The translations under genes and the position numbers were made by a program. A stretch of DNA of 64,000 nucleotides from Pedobacter sp. PLR (lineage in GTDB: Bacteria; Bacteroidota; Bacteroidia; Sphingobacteriales; Sphingobacteriaceae): the NCBI RefSeq assembly GCF_026239675.1, contig NZ_JAPIVQ010000005.1, positions 434,001 through 498,000 on the forward strand, in the 5' to 3' direction. Position 1 is the stretch's first letter. Each line of letters starts with the position of its first letter. Shown piece after piece: positions 18,273 through 26,749 of this stretch. The notes below the pieces were generated by a model. That model worked only from the letters and a program-made list of their open reading frames with translations, searched no databases and had not been told where the DNA came from.

Positions 18273-19757
18273 ATGAAAAAACCTCTATTTAAAACAAAAA
18301 CATTATCATTTGGTGTGGCAGCTTTTGTGGCCTCTGCAATAGCTATTTCTGCTTGTAAAAAAAACAACACGGATGGTGTTGTGGCAGGTCTGATTGATTT
18401 AAAGGATTATTCTGTAAATCCATCCTTGTTAAAAGCAATGAGTGGTTTTGAAAGTCTTAAGATCACCACATTGATCAGTAGTGATGATGTGCTTCCTGAA
18501 TCTCCGGGCTTTATTTTTGGCGCGCAACCAGATGGTGCCGGAATCATCAGAAACCCTGAAGGTGAAGGTTTTATTATGATCAACAACCATGAGATCCTTC
18601 AATCTGTTTCCAGGGTGTATCTGGACAAAAATTTTAAACCCGTAAAAGGGGAGTATATCGTAGATTCGGATGGCGGTATGACGCGTTTATGCTCTGCCAC
18701 GCTGGCCACTCCTGAAGAACATGGCTTTGCCAGAGCAACATTCCTTACAGCCGGAGAAAGTGGTTCAGAATCTATGATCCATGACATTGATCCACTAGCA
18801 CCTGCTGACAAGAAAAATAGCCAGCGTACCTTAAGTGCTTTAGGAAAATGGAGCGCTGAAAATGCAGTCCCACTTCCAAAAGGTGCTTACCCTGGTAAAA
18901 CGGTAGTCCTGATCGGTGAAGATGAAACTGACGGACAGCTGGCGATGTACTTATCTAACACGCAGGGCGATCTTAATAGTGGTAAATTATATGTGATGAA
19001 ACGCACGAATAATGATCCTATTGAAACCAATATGTCTAAAGGGCAAGCCTTTGATGTGGAGTTTGTGGAACTCGACAATGTAAAAAGCTCCACAGGAAAA
19101 CAATTACAACAACAAACGATCGACAAAAAAGCATTAATGCTGGCACGTGTGGAAGATATCGACTACAGAAAAGGCAGTGCCGCTAATGGTCGTGAAGTAT
19201 ACTTTACAGCCACAGGTGTTAGTCAGGACGATAAATTGACGCCAGTAAGTGGTAAAACCATGTGGGGCCGTGTTTATAAATTAGTCCTGGATGCAAATAA
19301 CCCGTTAAAAGGGAAACTGGAAGTTGCCGTAGACGGTAATGACAGTCCGGGGAAAAGCATTGTAAACCCGGACAACCTTTGTGTAACTGAAAACTTTGTA
19401 TACATCCAGGAAGACGGCGATTCTTATTACAAAAACAACGACCATGATGGAACAATCTGGCAGTTTACAATGTCTTCAAAGGCTTTAAAACCGATGTTGC
19501 AAATGAACCACCGCAGAACAGAAACTGCATTCAACGCTAAGTATAATCCTTCAAACGACCAGCGTACCAGCTCATGGGAATATGGTGCGATGTACGATGT
19601 ATCTTCCCTGACAGGCACACCTGATACTTTCGTGGTAAACCTGCACCCACATACCTGGACTGATGCTAAATTTAAAAATGCTGACGGCGGAACTACGCGC
19701 TTAACTAACAATAGTGAAGGCGGGCAAATTGTAATCGTTCGAGGTATCGCAAAATAA
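18273..19757 (+). CDS. PhoX-like (DUF839) lipoprotein
   Basis: 494 residues with a lipoprotein signal ending ISACKK (Cys28). The body has PhoX-type propeller segments: EGFIMINNHEIL, DGGMTRLCSATLATPEEHGFARATF, ARVEDIDYRKG...REVYFTATG and VNPDNLCVT. PhoX enzymes are Ca/Fe-dependent alkaline phosphatases, but many DUF839 proteins are untested, so phosphatase activity is an inference. It sits between the ankyrin pair and a di-heme peroxidase and is followed by a strong terminator, so it is probably a single-gene unit. Confidence 0.75.
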   Translation: MKKPLFKTKTLSFGVAAFVASAIAISACKKNNTDGVVAGLIDLKDYSVNPSLLKAMSGFESLKITTLISSDDVLPESPGFIFGAQPDGAGIIRNPEGEGFIMINNHEILQSVSRVYLDKNFKPVKGEYIVDSDGGMTRLCSATLATPEEHGFARATFLTAGESGSESMIHDIDPLAPADKKNSQRTLSALGKWSAENAVPLPKGAYPGKTVVLIGEDETDGQLAMYLSNTQGDLNSGKLYVMKRTNNDPIETNMSKGQAFDVEFVELDNVKSSTGKQLQQQTIDKKALMLARVEDIDYRKGSAANGREVYFTATGVSQDDKLTPVSGKTMWGRVYKLVLDANNPLKGKLEVAVDGNDSPGKSIVNPDNLCVTENFVYIQEDGDSYYKNNDHDGTIWQFTMSSKALKPMLQMNHRRTETAFNAKYNPSNDQRTSSWEYGAMYDVSSLTGTPDTFVVNLHPHTWTDAKFKNADGGTTRLTNNSEGGQIVIVRGIAK

Positions 19758-19776
19758 TTTCTTCCCTATAAAAAAC

Positions 19777-19815
19777 ATCCCTCCCGGCTTAATAGCTGCG
19801 GAGGGATATTTTTTT
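19777..19815 (+). terminator. Rho-independent terminator
   Basis: ATCCCTCC pairs with GGAGGGAT around a loop of about 15 bases and is followed by a run of seven T (19809-19815). It separates the PhoX-like gene from the peroxidase gene, although only 14 bp remain before the next ATG. Confidence 0.85.
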
Positions 19816-19829
19816 CAACAAAAGATCCT

Positions 19830-21638
19830 ATGACCGGAATAAAAAAGATCATTATCTTTTCCATCCTAATCACAACTACAACACTACTTTCAATTTTTTG
19901 TAGCACAAAAGAACCTGCGCCAAGCCTACAGGTAAAGGCTATTTTTGACCAGGAACTGGCCAGACTTCAGGAAATCGCAGACAAAGAATTTTTCCCTGCT
20001 GTGCAACAAAAGCAGGAAGAAAAGATCCTTCAAAGCTTCCTAAAGGCACGAAACCAGTATAAAAAAATTGAATACTATATGGAGTATTTCTTTCCAACTA
20101 CTGCTGTATTTATAAATGGGGCGCCGATTGATGAAATAGAACTCGGTGAAAACCTTATTGAAGAGCCTACAGGTTTTCAGGTGATGGAAGAACTGATCTA
20201 TGAAACGCCCGACAAGGAAAACCGGGAGACTTTGCTCAATGAAGTAAAGAAGATGCAGTTGAACCTGAAACGTGTAGCAAGATACCATACGCAATATGAA
20301 ATTACCGATGCCCAGGTTTTTGATGCGGTAAGGTTGGAAATATTTAGAATTACCAGTCTGGGCATTACCGGATTTGATACCCCAACGGCTTTGGCTTCTG
20401 TGCCTGAGGCTGCCTCGGCTTTGCAGGGTATTAAAACAACCATGCTAAAATATAAAGACAGCGATCAACTGGCTGAATTGCTCGATAATGCCACAAGCTA
20501 CCTGCAGCAATCTCCGGATTTCAACGCTTTTAACAGATTAGATTTTATAACCAAACACTTGCAACCGATCAGCAAGGCTATTGATCAGCTACGCCGGGAT
20601 CATCGTATTGATCCTGTTGCAGGCGGTTCTGCCATGACTGATGATGCCATCAGTTTGTTTCAAAAAGACGCTTTGAATGTCAATAAATTCGTAGGTAATC
20701 ATACAGAGTATATCTCAAAAGAAAAGGTAGCGCTGGGCAAATTGCTTTTTAACAGTACAATCCTTTCCAATGGGGGAAATAAAAGCTGTATCAGTTGTCA
20801 CCATGAGGGCAAAGCATTTACGGATGGTCTGGTAACCGCAGTCAGTATTCAAAAAGACGGATCCGGAAAAACGATTCCCTTACTCAGAAACACGCCTACG
20901 CTAACTTATGCAGGTTTTCAACGTGGATTCTTTTACGACCTGAAAGCGGGCACACTAGAAGATCAGGCACTTGATGTGGTACATAATAAACATGAAATGG
21001 ATGGTTCCCTGGAGCAGGCAGCTACCAGGATAAATAAGAACCCAGCTTTTAAAGCCGCATTCAGTAAAGCTTTTGGTCCCGATAATGTCACTGCAAATCC
21101 ATGGAAAATACAGCATGCCTTATCGAGCTATATCCGTTCATTGGCGCCGTTTTCTTCCCGACTGGATCAGTACATGCAGGGAGATCATACGCAGTTAAAC
21201 AAAGAAGAGCAAGCAGGTTTTAACTTGTTTATGGGCAAGGCTAAATGTGGCAGTTGTCATTTTGCGCCACTTTTTAACGGTACCCAATCTCCACTGTTTA
21301 ATAAAAGCGAGGCCGAAGTGCTTGGGGTGCCCGCTAAAGCTGATGCTGTTAATGCTAAAATTGACAAAGACCTTGGACGTTTTGCATTAAACCCATATCC
21401 TCAGTATAAATATGCGTTTAAAACAACCACACTGCGCAATATCTCTAAAACAGCGCCATACATGCACAATGGGGTTTATAAAACTTTAGAAGAGGTACTG
21501 GATTTTTACAATCGTGGCGGCGGTGCAGGGATCGGGATTAAACTGGACAATCAGACTTTATCTCCAGACCCATTAAACCTGACCAAAAATGAAATAAAAC
21601 AAATTATAGCCTTCCTTAAAACATTAGATGATCATTAG
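19830..21638 (+). CDS. MauG/cytochrome c peroxidase-type di-heme protein with imelysin-like N-terminus
   Basis: 602 residues. The N-terminal hydrophobic signal carries Cys24, but Phe precedes it, so lipidation is uncertain. Residues ~35-260 are helical and resemble imelysin-like proteins: FLKARNQYKKIEYYMEYFFP, then INGAPIDEI and EEPTGFQVMEELIY. The rest is a bacterial di-heme peroxidase: CISCH at 320-324, ALGKLLFNSTILS before it, CGSCH at 473-477, and the C-terminal RNISKTAPYMHNGVYKTLEEVLDFYNRGG. It acts in the periplasm, reducing peroxide or oxidising a partner. Imelysin-like parts are linked to iron uptake in other bacteria, so iron handling is possible. Confidence 0.85.
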   Translation: MTGIKKIIIFSILITTTTLLSIFCSTKEPAPSLQVKAIFDQELARLQEIADKEFFPAVQQKQEEKILQSFLKARNQYKKIEYYMEYFFPTTAVFINGAPIDEIELGENLIEEPTGFQVMEELIYETPDKENRETLLNEVKKMQLNLKRVARYHTQYEITDAQVFDAVRLEIFRITSLGITGFDTPTALASVPEAASALQGIKTTMLKYKDSDQLAELLDNATSYLQQSPDFNAFNRLDFITKHLQPISKAIDQLRRDHRIDPVAGGSAMTDDAISLFQKDALNVNKFVGNHTEYISKEKVALGKLLFNSTILSNGGNKSCISCHHEGKAFTDGLVTAVSIQKDGSGKTIPLLRNTPTLTYAGFQRGFFYDLKAGTLEDQALDVVHNKHEMDGSLEQAATRINKNPAFKAAFSKAFGPDNVTANPWKIQHALSSYIRSLAPFSSRLDQYMQGDHTQLNKEEQAGFNLFMGKAKCGSCHFAPLFNGTQSPLFNKSEAEVLGVPAKADAVNAKIDKDLGRFALNPYPQYKYAFKTTTLRNISKTAPYMHNGVYKTLEEVLDFYNRGGGAGIGIKLDNQTLSPDPLNLTKNEIKQIIAFLKTLDDH

Positions 21639-21648
21639 GATATCCATA

Positions 21649-21695
21649 GCTCAAGGCCTGAAGTACTATTTTAATAGTCTCAACAGGCTTTGAGC
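21649..21695 (+). terminator. Two-tier hairpin after the peroxidase gene
   Basis: The outer stem GCTCAAGGCCTG / CAGGCTTTGAGC is 12 bp with one non-Watson-Crick position. The inner stem is ACTATT / AATAGT with a two-base loop. No T tract follows. It is likely a transcription end or mRNA-stabilising structure. Confidence 0.45.
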
Positions 21696-21784
21696 CAGGA
21701 TGGAAGAATAAATAGCCGCAATTTCAACCACATTAGCTTTATTTACAATAATTTTGCGGCGAAATAATAAATTCATAACGCAAT

Positions 21785-23917
21785 ATGTTTAGTAAGGATT
21801 TGGTGAAATGGGATCGCATAAAAGCCAGGTTGATCAGTTTAGTGTATGGAGAATACTTTACGGATGCCTTGCGGAACACCATCACCATAATTCTACCTTT
21901 TTCCCTGTTGTTCTTTTACCATCAGCCCAATATGGCCATCGGGGTGGGAGTTGGTGCATTGCTGATTAGCCTGACCGATTCTCCCGGAAACCGGGCAAAC
22001 AAGTTCAAAAGCGCAATCATCAGCATCATATCCTTCTTTTTCACGGCGCTGATCATCTCTTCTTCACTGGGAAATCCCTGGCTGACTGCGGGAAGTATTT
22101 TCCTGCTGACCTTCGTGTTTTCCATGCTGGCCATGTTTGGCAGCAGAATGGCACTTATAGGAACTATGGCCATCATCCTCGGGATTTTCACCCTTGGATT
22201 ACATCCCGAAAACCCATTGTTATTCAGCTGGTATATTCTCCTCGGCGGATACTGGTACTACCTGATCAGCCTGATTCAGATTGTAATCTGGCCATACCGC
22301 TCGCTGCATCAGGCCATTTTTGAATGTATTACCGCGACTTCTGTATTTCTAAAATCTAAAGCCCGTTATTATGATCCCGAAGTAAATCTCGAGGAATGTT
22401 ATAGTGAAACGATTGCTTTACACATTAAAGTAAGCGAAAAGCAGGAGCTGGTTAGAAACCTGTTGCTGAGCGATAAAAGGGCGATGAAGCCGACCAATGA
22501 ACGCGGGCAACAATTGTTGCGCACAGCAGTCAGTGTAATCGACCTCTATGAGCAGGTGACGGCTATTCATTACGACTATGCTTACGTCAGAAAAAGCCTC
22601 GATAAAACCGGCGCACTAAACCTGATTATTGAACTGATAGAAACCCTGGCAGAAGAACTACAGGTACTCAGCGGGGTGTTCTTAAGACCCAAGAAAACGC
22701 AATCGGCACTGCGACTGATTAAATTTGAGCAGGCCCGTGCTGAACTGACCAAACTGGCACTTTCAACAGATGAAACGAATGCCCACATCATACATAAAGT
22801 ATTAAAGAACCTGGAAGGAATCGTGTTGCATATCCAGGTGATCAAGCAAGACCAGCCGATGTCTGCTCTCCCTGCTAACCTTGATTCCGGGGAGGACATC
22901 GCCTATGCGGATTTCTTATCGCCACAACTGTTTAAGTTAAGCGCATTAAAACAATACTTTTCTTTCAGCTCAGCAGTCTTCAGGTTTTCGTTGAGGCTGG
23001 CATTATTGTGCTTTTTGGCTTACCTCATCAACCTTGTGTTTCCTTTAGGTAAATACAACTACTGGCTGTTACTCACCATTGTGATTGTCGCAAAGCCAAG
23101 ATTTGGACTCACCTGGAGGCGAAATGTAGAACGTTTATCAGGTACTTTGATCGGCGCGGTTATAGGGATTGTTTTACTGCTGATCATTCATCAGATTGCT
23201 GCCTTACTGATCATATCGGCATTTTTGCTGCTTGGATTTTTCACCTTCAACCGCATCAGGTATTCGGTTAGCGTGGTCTGTATTACTGCCATGGTGATTC
23301 TATGTCTCAGCATTTACGACGGGCATAGTGATCATGTCATTATGGAACGGGTGATCTATACGATTCTTGGTTGTGCAATCGCCTTTCTGGCAGCATTTCT
23401 TTTTCCAATCTGGGAAATTAAAGGCCTGAAAGCATTGATTTCAAATATTCTGAAAGCCAACAGCAATTACCTGACTAAAGTAAAGGCCGAACTCCGGGGA
23501 ACAGAAAACGGCATTGGCGCCTCCAAACTGGCACGTAAAAACAGTTATATTCAGCTGGCTAAGTTTTCGGAAACACTTCAATACATGCACCTGGAACCGA
23601 ACAGCAAAGCGCTGGATATGCACGGGATCTATGCGATTCAAATCCTCAGTTACCGCATCAACTCCATCATTGCCTCTTTATCGCTGTCTGCAAAGCAGTA
23701 TGTGAAGCAGGATTCAGGCATGCTTATCGTGTCGGAAGCTTTAAGCAATATGGAGTATTGTATTCAGCACAGCAACAGACTCGATCTCGCAAAGATCAAC
23801 GAAGTGCTACATGCCGATAAAATCGAAGAAGAATACAACGACAACGAGGGCACATTACAGCACCAGCTAAACCTTTTACTAGCCTTATCTGTAGAACTAA
23901 AAATGTACTTCATTTAG
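21785..23917 (+). CDS. FUSC family inner-membrane protein (YccS-like)
   Basis: 710 residues. A first membrane block of about six hydrophobic segments (residues ~30-175) is followed by a long cytoplasmic helical region. A second membrane block (~395-555) contains the FUSC pattern NYWLLLTIVIVAKPRFGLTWRRNVERLSGTLIGAVIG, and the C-terminal region is helical. This double arrangement is typical of YccS/YhfK-type proteins, related to aromatic-acid efflux proteins; the substrate is unknown. The gene stands alone. A -7-like TAATTTTGC at 21749-21757 lies 28 bp before the start. Confidence 0.9.
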   Translation: MFSKDLVKWDRIKARLISLVYGEYFTDALRNTITIILPFSLLFFYHQPNMAIGVGVGALLISLTDSPGNRANKFKSAIISIISFFFTALIISSSLGNPWLTAGSIFLLTFVFSMLAMFGSRMALIGTMAIILGIFTLGLHPENPLLFSWYILLGGYWYYLISLIQIVIWPYRSLHQAIFECITATSVFLKSKARYYDPEVNLEECYSETIALHIKVSEKQELVRNLLLSDKRAMKPTNERGQQLLRTAVSVIDLYEQVTAIHYDYAYVRKSLDKTGALNLIIELIETLAEELQVLSGVFLRPKKTQSALRLIKFEQARAELTKLALSTDETNAHIIHKVLKNLEGIVLHIQVIKQDQPMSALPANLDSGEDIAYADFLSPQLFKLSALKQYFSFSSAVFRFSLRLALLCFLAYLINLVFPLGKYNYWLLLTIVIVAKPRFGLTWRRNVERLSGTLIGAVIGIVLLLIIHQIAALLIISAFLLLGFFTFNRIRYSVSVVCITAMVILCLSIYDGHSDHVIMERVIYTILGCAIAFLAAFLFPIWEIKGLKALISNILKANSNYLTKVKAELRGTENGIGASKLARKNSYIQLAKFSETLQYMHLEPNSKALDMHGIYAIQILSYRINSIIASLSLSAKQYVKQDSGMLIVSEALSNMEYCIQHSNRLDLAKINEVLHADKIEEEYNDNEGTLQHQLNLLLALSVELKMYFI

Positions 23918-23956
23918 CATTTTATCCTACCTTAGAATCAAGAAAGATTTAAGGAC

Positions 23957-24157
23957 ATGAGTACAGTAGAAAATTTAAAAGACGGTGATCAATGTTTAGT
24001 TGTTGGTGGAACCCACAAAGGTAAATCGGGCAAGGTGAGGGATATCAATACGAGTAAAACAGGACACATCACGATTACCGTTGAACAGGAAAACGGGGTA
24101 AGGTTTAAGACCCTTGGAAAAAATGTAATCGTTACCGCGCAGGGGAATAAATCCTGA
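23957..24157 (+). CDS. KOW-motif small protein
   Basis: 66 residues. The first half is a KOW unit (DQCLVVGGTHKGKSGKVRDI), the beta-barrel motif of L24 and NusG that binds RNA or ribosomal proteins. No other domain is present. It lies 39 bp after the FUSC gene, perhaps in the same transcript. It is not ribosomal protein L24, which is longer and sits in the ribosomal operon. Role unknown; a ribosome- or RNA-linked function is an inference from the motif. Confidence 0.8.
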   Translation: MSTVENLKDGDQCLVVGGTHKGKSGKVRDINTSKTGHITITVEQENGVRFKTLGKNVIVTAQGNKS

Positions 24158-24241
24158 CACAAATCTGTGAAATCTCAAATAGATACAGCCTGAAAATTCT
24201 TATACCTTAGTGGTTTGTTAAATTGCTGAAATGATCAGGAT

Positions 24242-24934
24242 ATGGGTAGTAAAACGTATTTAATTTATGGGATAAGTAAAGGACTGGGTAGGGCGCTTAC
24301 TGAACTGGTTCCATCGGCTAACGATCAGATTTACGGGGTTTCCAGAACAAAACCTCCATACCTGGATGATCATAAAAATCTAAGCTGGGTTCAAGCGGAT
24401 TTGTCGAAACCAATGGAAGCCATCCATGAAATAAAAGCAAATATAGGCGGACAAAAGATTGATTATTTAATCTATAATGTTGGGATATGGGAGCAGACCG
24501 CCTTTTCGGACGACTATAATTTTCAGGATATTAAACCGGAAGAGACCTTAACGCTGGTCAATACCAATGTAACTTCCTGCATTCTTGCCATTCAGTCTTT
24601 CCTGGAAAACCTGAAGCAGTCCGAAAATGCTAAGATTATCATTATTGGTTCCACCTGGGGATTAGACAACCACAATGGAAAAGAGGTCGCTTTCTCTGCC
24701 ACTAAATTTGCAGTAAGAGGTATTGTACATGCTTTAAGGGAAAATCTTCGGGTTCATAAAATTGGTGTCAGCGTTTTAAATCCCGGGTTTTTGGAAGATA
24801 CTTCCAATCTGGATCAAACAGGCGGTATACCAGTTCAGGATGTTGTCAATGCTATTAAATTTATCATTTCCACTTCTAAGGCTTCCTGTGTGAAGGAGAT
24901 AAATATGCCTGCAATGCAGGACTTAAACCTATAA
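24242..24934 (+). CDS. Short-chain dehydrogenase/reductase with Phe in place of the catalytic Tyr
   Basis: 230 residues of Rossmann type. The nucleotide-binding loop is YGISKGLG (residues 9-16), NNAG is replaced by YNVG (78-81), and the catalytic Ser is in IIIGST (S137). The usual YxxxK is FSATK (Phe151, Lys155; codon TTC), so the proton-donating Tyr is missing and ordinary reductase chemistry would be weak or absent. The natural substrate is unknown. The 3' end overlaps the convergent DUF2809 gene by 59 bp. Confidence 0.85.
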   Translation: MGSKTYLIYGISKGLGRALTELVPSANDQIYGVSRTKPPYLDDHKNLSWVQADLSKPMEAIHEIKANIGGQKIDYLIYNVGIWEQTAFSDDYNFQDIKPEETLTLVNTNVTSCILAIQSFLENLKQSENAKIIIIGSTWGLDNHNGKEVAFSATKFAVRGIVHALRENLRVHKIGVSVLNPGFLEDTSNLDQTGGIPVQDVVNAIKFIISTSKASCVKEINMPAMQDLNL

Positions 24935-25289
24935 AAACACAAATAGCGATGCCTGCTGTATAAGCTGCCATGTCGCTCCATAGAAATCCCCGTCCCAAAA
25001 CCAATGCGCCCAAAGTAGTACTTCTGAGCTGATTGATCCATGGCGCATTGTAAAGTTGTGCAAGCTCAATCCCGTAACATATCGCCAGACTGATGATTGC
25101 TATCTTTTGATAACCTGATCGAATGAGCAAAAACCTGATGATTAGAAACATCATCACAGCATATAATAAATCGCCGGCAAATAGGGGTACCATCGTTGTT
25201 TTCCTGGAGAGGATTCCCGCAGTGATTACGATAAGTACTAATAATGCATAAATAAATCTGTCTCTAAGGGGCTGGTTTTTTTTTATCAT
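24876..25289 (-). CDS. DUF2809 family membrane protein
   Basis: 137 residues with four hydrophobic segments. GDLLYAVMMFLIIRFLL and YGIELAQLYNAPWINQLRSTTLGALVLGRGFLWSDMAAY match the DUF2809 pattern. The function of the family is unknown. Its ATG overlaps the stop of the DUF6266 gene by four bases, so the two are translationally coupled. Its last 19 codons overlap the end of the opposing SDR gene. Confidence 0.85.
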   Translation of the reverse strand: MIKKNQPLRDRFIYALLVLIVITAGILSRKTTMVPLFAGDLLYAVMMFLIIRFLLIRSGYQKIAIISLAICYGIELAQLYNAPWINQLRSTTLGALVLGRGFLWSDMAAYTAGIAICVFIGLSPALQAYLSPSHRKP

Positions 25290-26134
25290 TCCAGGTATTC
25301 AGGGCTTGCTTTCTTCGGTTTAAATGGTGGAATATCGGGTTTATTCTTTGTATTTATGGGCGTATTCAGTTTGAGTTTAGCAACAGTTTTAGTGTTTATT
25401 ACCGGATTTACCTTAGGTAACAGGTGTTTTTTGATGGTTTTAACTCGTTTTGTACTGGAATCAGCGATTTCTAATGCAGGCACAGACTTCTGCTCTTGCT
25501 TTGCTATACTTCCTGCATAGACACTGTCTGAAATTTCAGTTGCATCATCACTGATAAAGGAAATATAAGCCTCAACTCTTTGATTGGCAAGATCCGGGGC
25601 AATCTGGATCCTATGTTTTCCATCCATTCTGTGGGATCCACTGAGGCAATGGGTGTGTTGATGCTGATCCGGCCAGTAGAGCAGTACCATTGCCCTGTCG
25701 GTTCTATTTCGCCACGGGAGATCAGCAGGGACTTCCCAGCTGAATTCAATTTCTGTCCCTATAAGCTGGATTTGCGGTTTTTCTGCCTTTAATAAGGTTC
25801 CCATGCTCAGCATTACTTTAGGATAATCTAGCTGTGCATTTGGGAATTCACCACTAACTGCGTGTTTTTTATTGTAGGAAACGGCTTCGTTATAGAAGTT
25901 TCTGTCGGTACCCACAACTTTCAGACGGAAGCCTGATTTAATAAATGTTTTGATAGGACGTAGAAAATGGTTAACGATGGTCATGCGGTCACAATTGATC
26001 TTTCTGGCCGGGCTGAGGGGCTTATTACTATGACCAATCGTCCTGATGACGTTTTTGCCATTCAGTTCATAACCGACTAAATTGCCTATCCGGCCCTTAA
26101 ATCCACCAAATAATCCGTTTTGAAAAGTTCCCAT
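25286..26134 (-). CDS. DUF6266 family protein
   Basis: 282 residues from the ATG at 26134. I chose this start because the family begins MGTFQNGLFGGFKGRIGNLVG; the frame has another ATG 51 bases upstream that adds unrelated residues. The conserved N-terminal ~200 residues include SPARKINCDRMTIVNHFL and DRAMVLLYWP. The C-terminal ~75 are Lys/Pro-rich and low in complexity. No signal peptide. DUF6266 proteins are common in Pedobacter and relatives and have no known function. Coupled to the DUF2809 gene by a four-base overlap. Confidence 0.8.
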   Translation of the reverse strand: MGTFQNGLFGGFKGRIGNLVGYELNGKNVIRTIGHSNKPLSPARKINCDRMTIVNHFLRPIKTFIKSGFRLKVVGTDRNFYNEAVSYNKKHAVSGEFPNAQLDYPKVMLSMGTLLKAEKPQIQLIGTEIEFSWEVPADLPWRNRTDRAMVLLYWPDQHQHTHCLSGSHRMDGKHRIQIAPDLANQRVEAYISFISDDATEISDSVYAGSIAKQEQKSVPALEIADSSTKRVKTIKKHLLPKVNPVINTKTVAKLKLNTPINTKNKPDIPPFKPKKASPEYLE

Positions 26135-26749
26135 AGTGTTGTTGTTTATTGGTAAGCAGTAGGTTAGCTGATGTAATATAGTCATTAAGTTCGGGATTGA
26201 CTACTAATGAATTCGAGATGAGTCCAATATAAATTAAACGTAAAGTAAATCTCAGATAATCCTTAAACCATCCTTGAAACGTCTTTTAGACCTATTAGAG
26301 ATTAATCAACCATTAATTAACTATGGTTTAATGATTAATAAAAATGAAGCTCATATGGGAAGCATTCCGAAGGGATCCGGAAAGGATCAAGGCTGTAATA
26401 TCTTATAAATTGCCTTTTAGTTCAGCGATAGGACAGCCCGGTCTGGTTTTTTAATCTAACCAATGGCTAAGAGCCTTGTTCTTTTCATTTTAGGGTAATA
26501 TTTTCGGGTTTAATCAGCGGAAATTCCTGCTCAACTACATTTTCGCAGAGAATCACCGGAGATTTAAGCTAAATCGATATAAAAGACAAACTATTTAGGA
26601 ATAAAATCAACTTTCTGATAAAGTAAAATGAAAAATGTCATTATATTTCAGAAGGAGAAGAGTCTTATTTACAGTTTGTTTCCTGTAATTATCGCCCTCT
26701 TCAAATAAAACAACCAAACCAATTTTATCATCCCTAATCAACCAAATCT
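26135..26749. other. 615-bp divergent intergenic region before the second susC
   Basis: No gene is supported here. The DNA is A/T-rich. It includes a weak hairpin-like stretch around 26301-26338 (CATTAA and TTAATG with flanking ATTAATC/GATTAAT). The susC leader has AACCAAACCAA and CAACCAAAT close to the ATG. I could not place a TAnnTTTG box with the right spacing. Confidence 0.4.
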
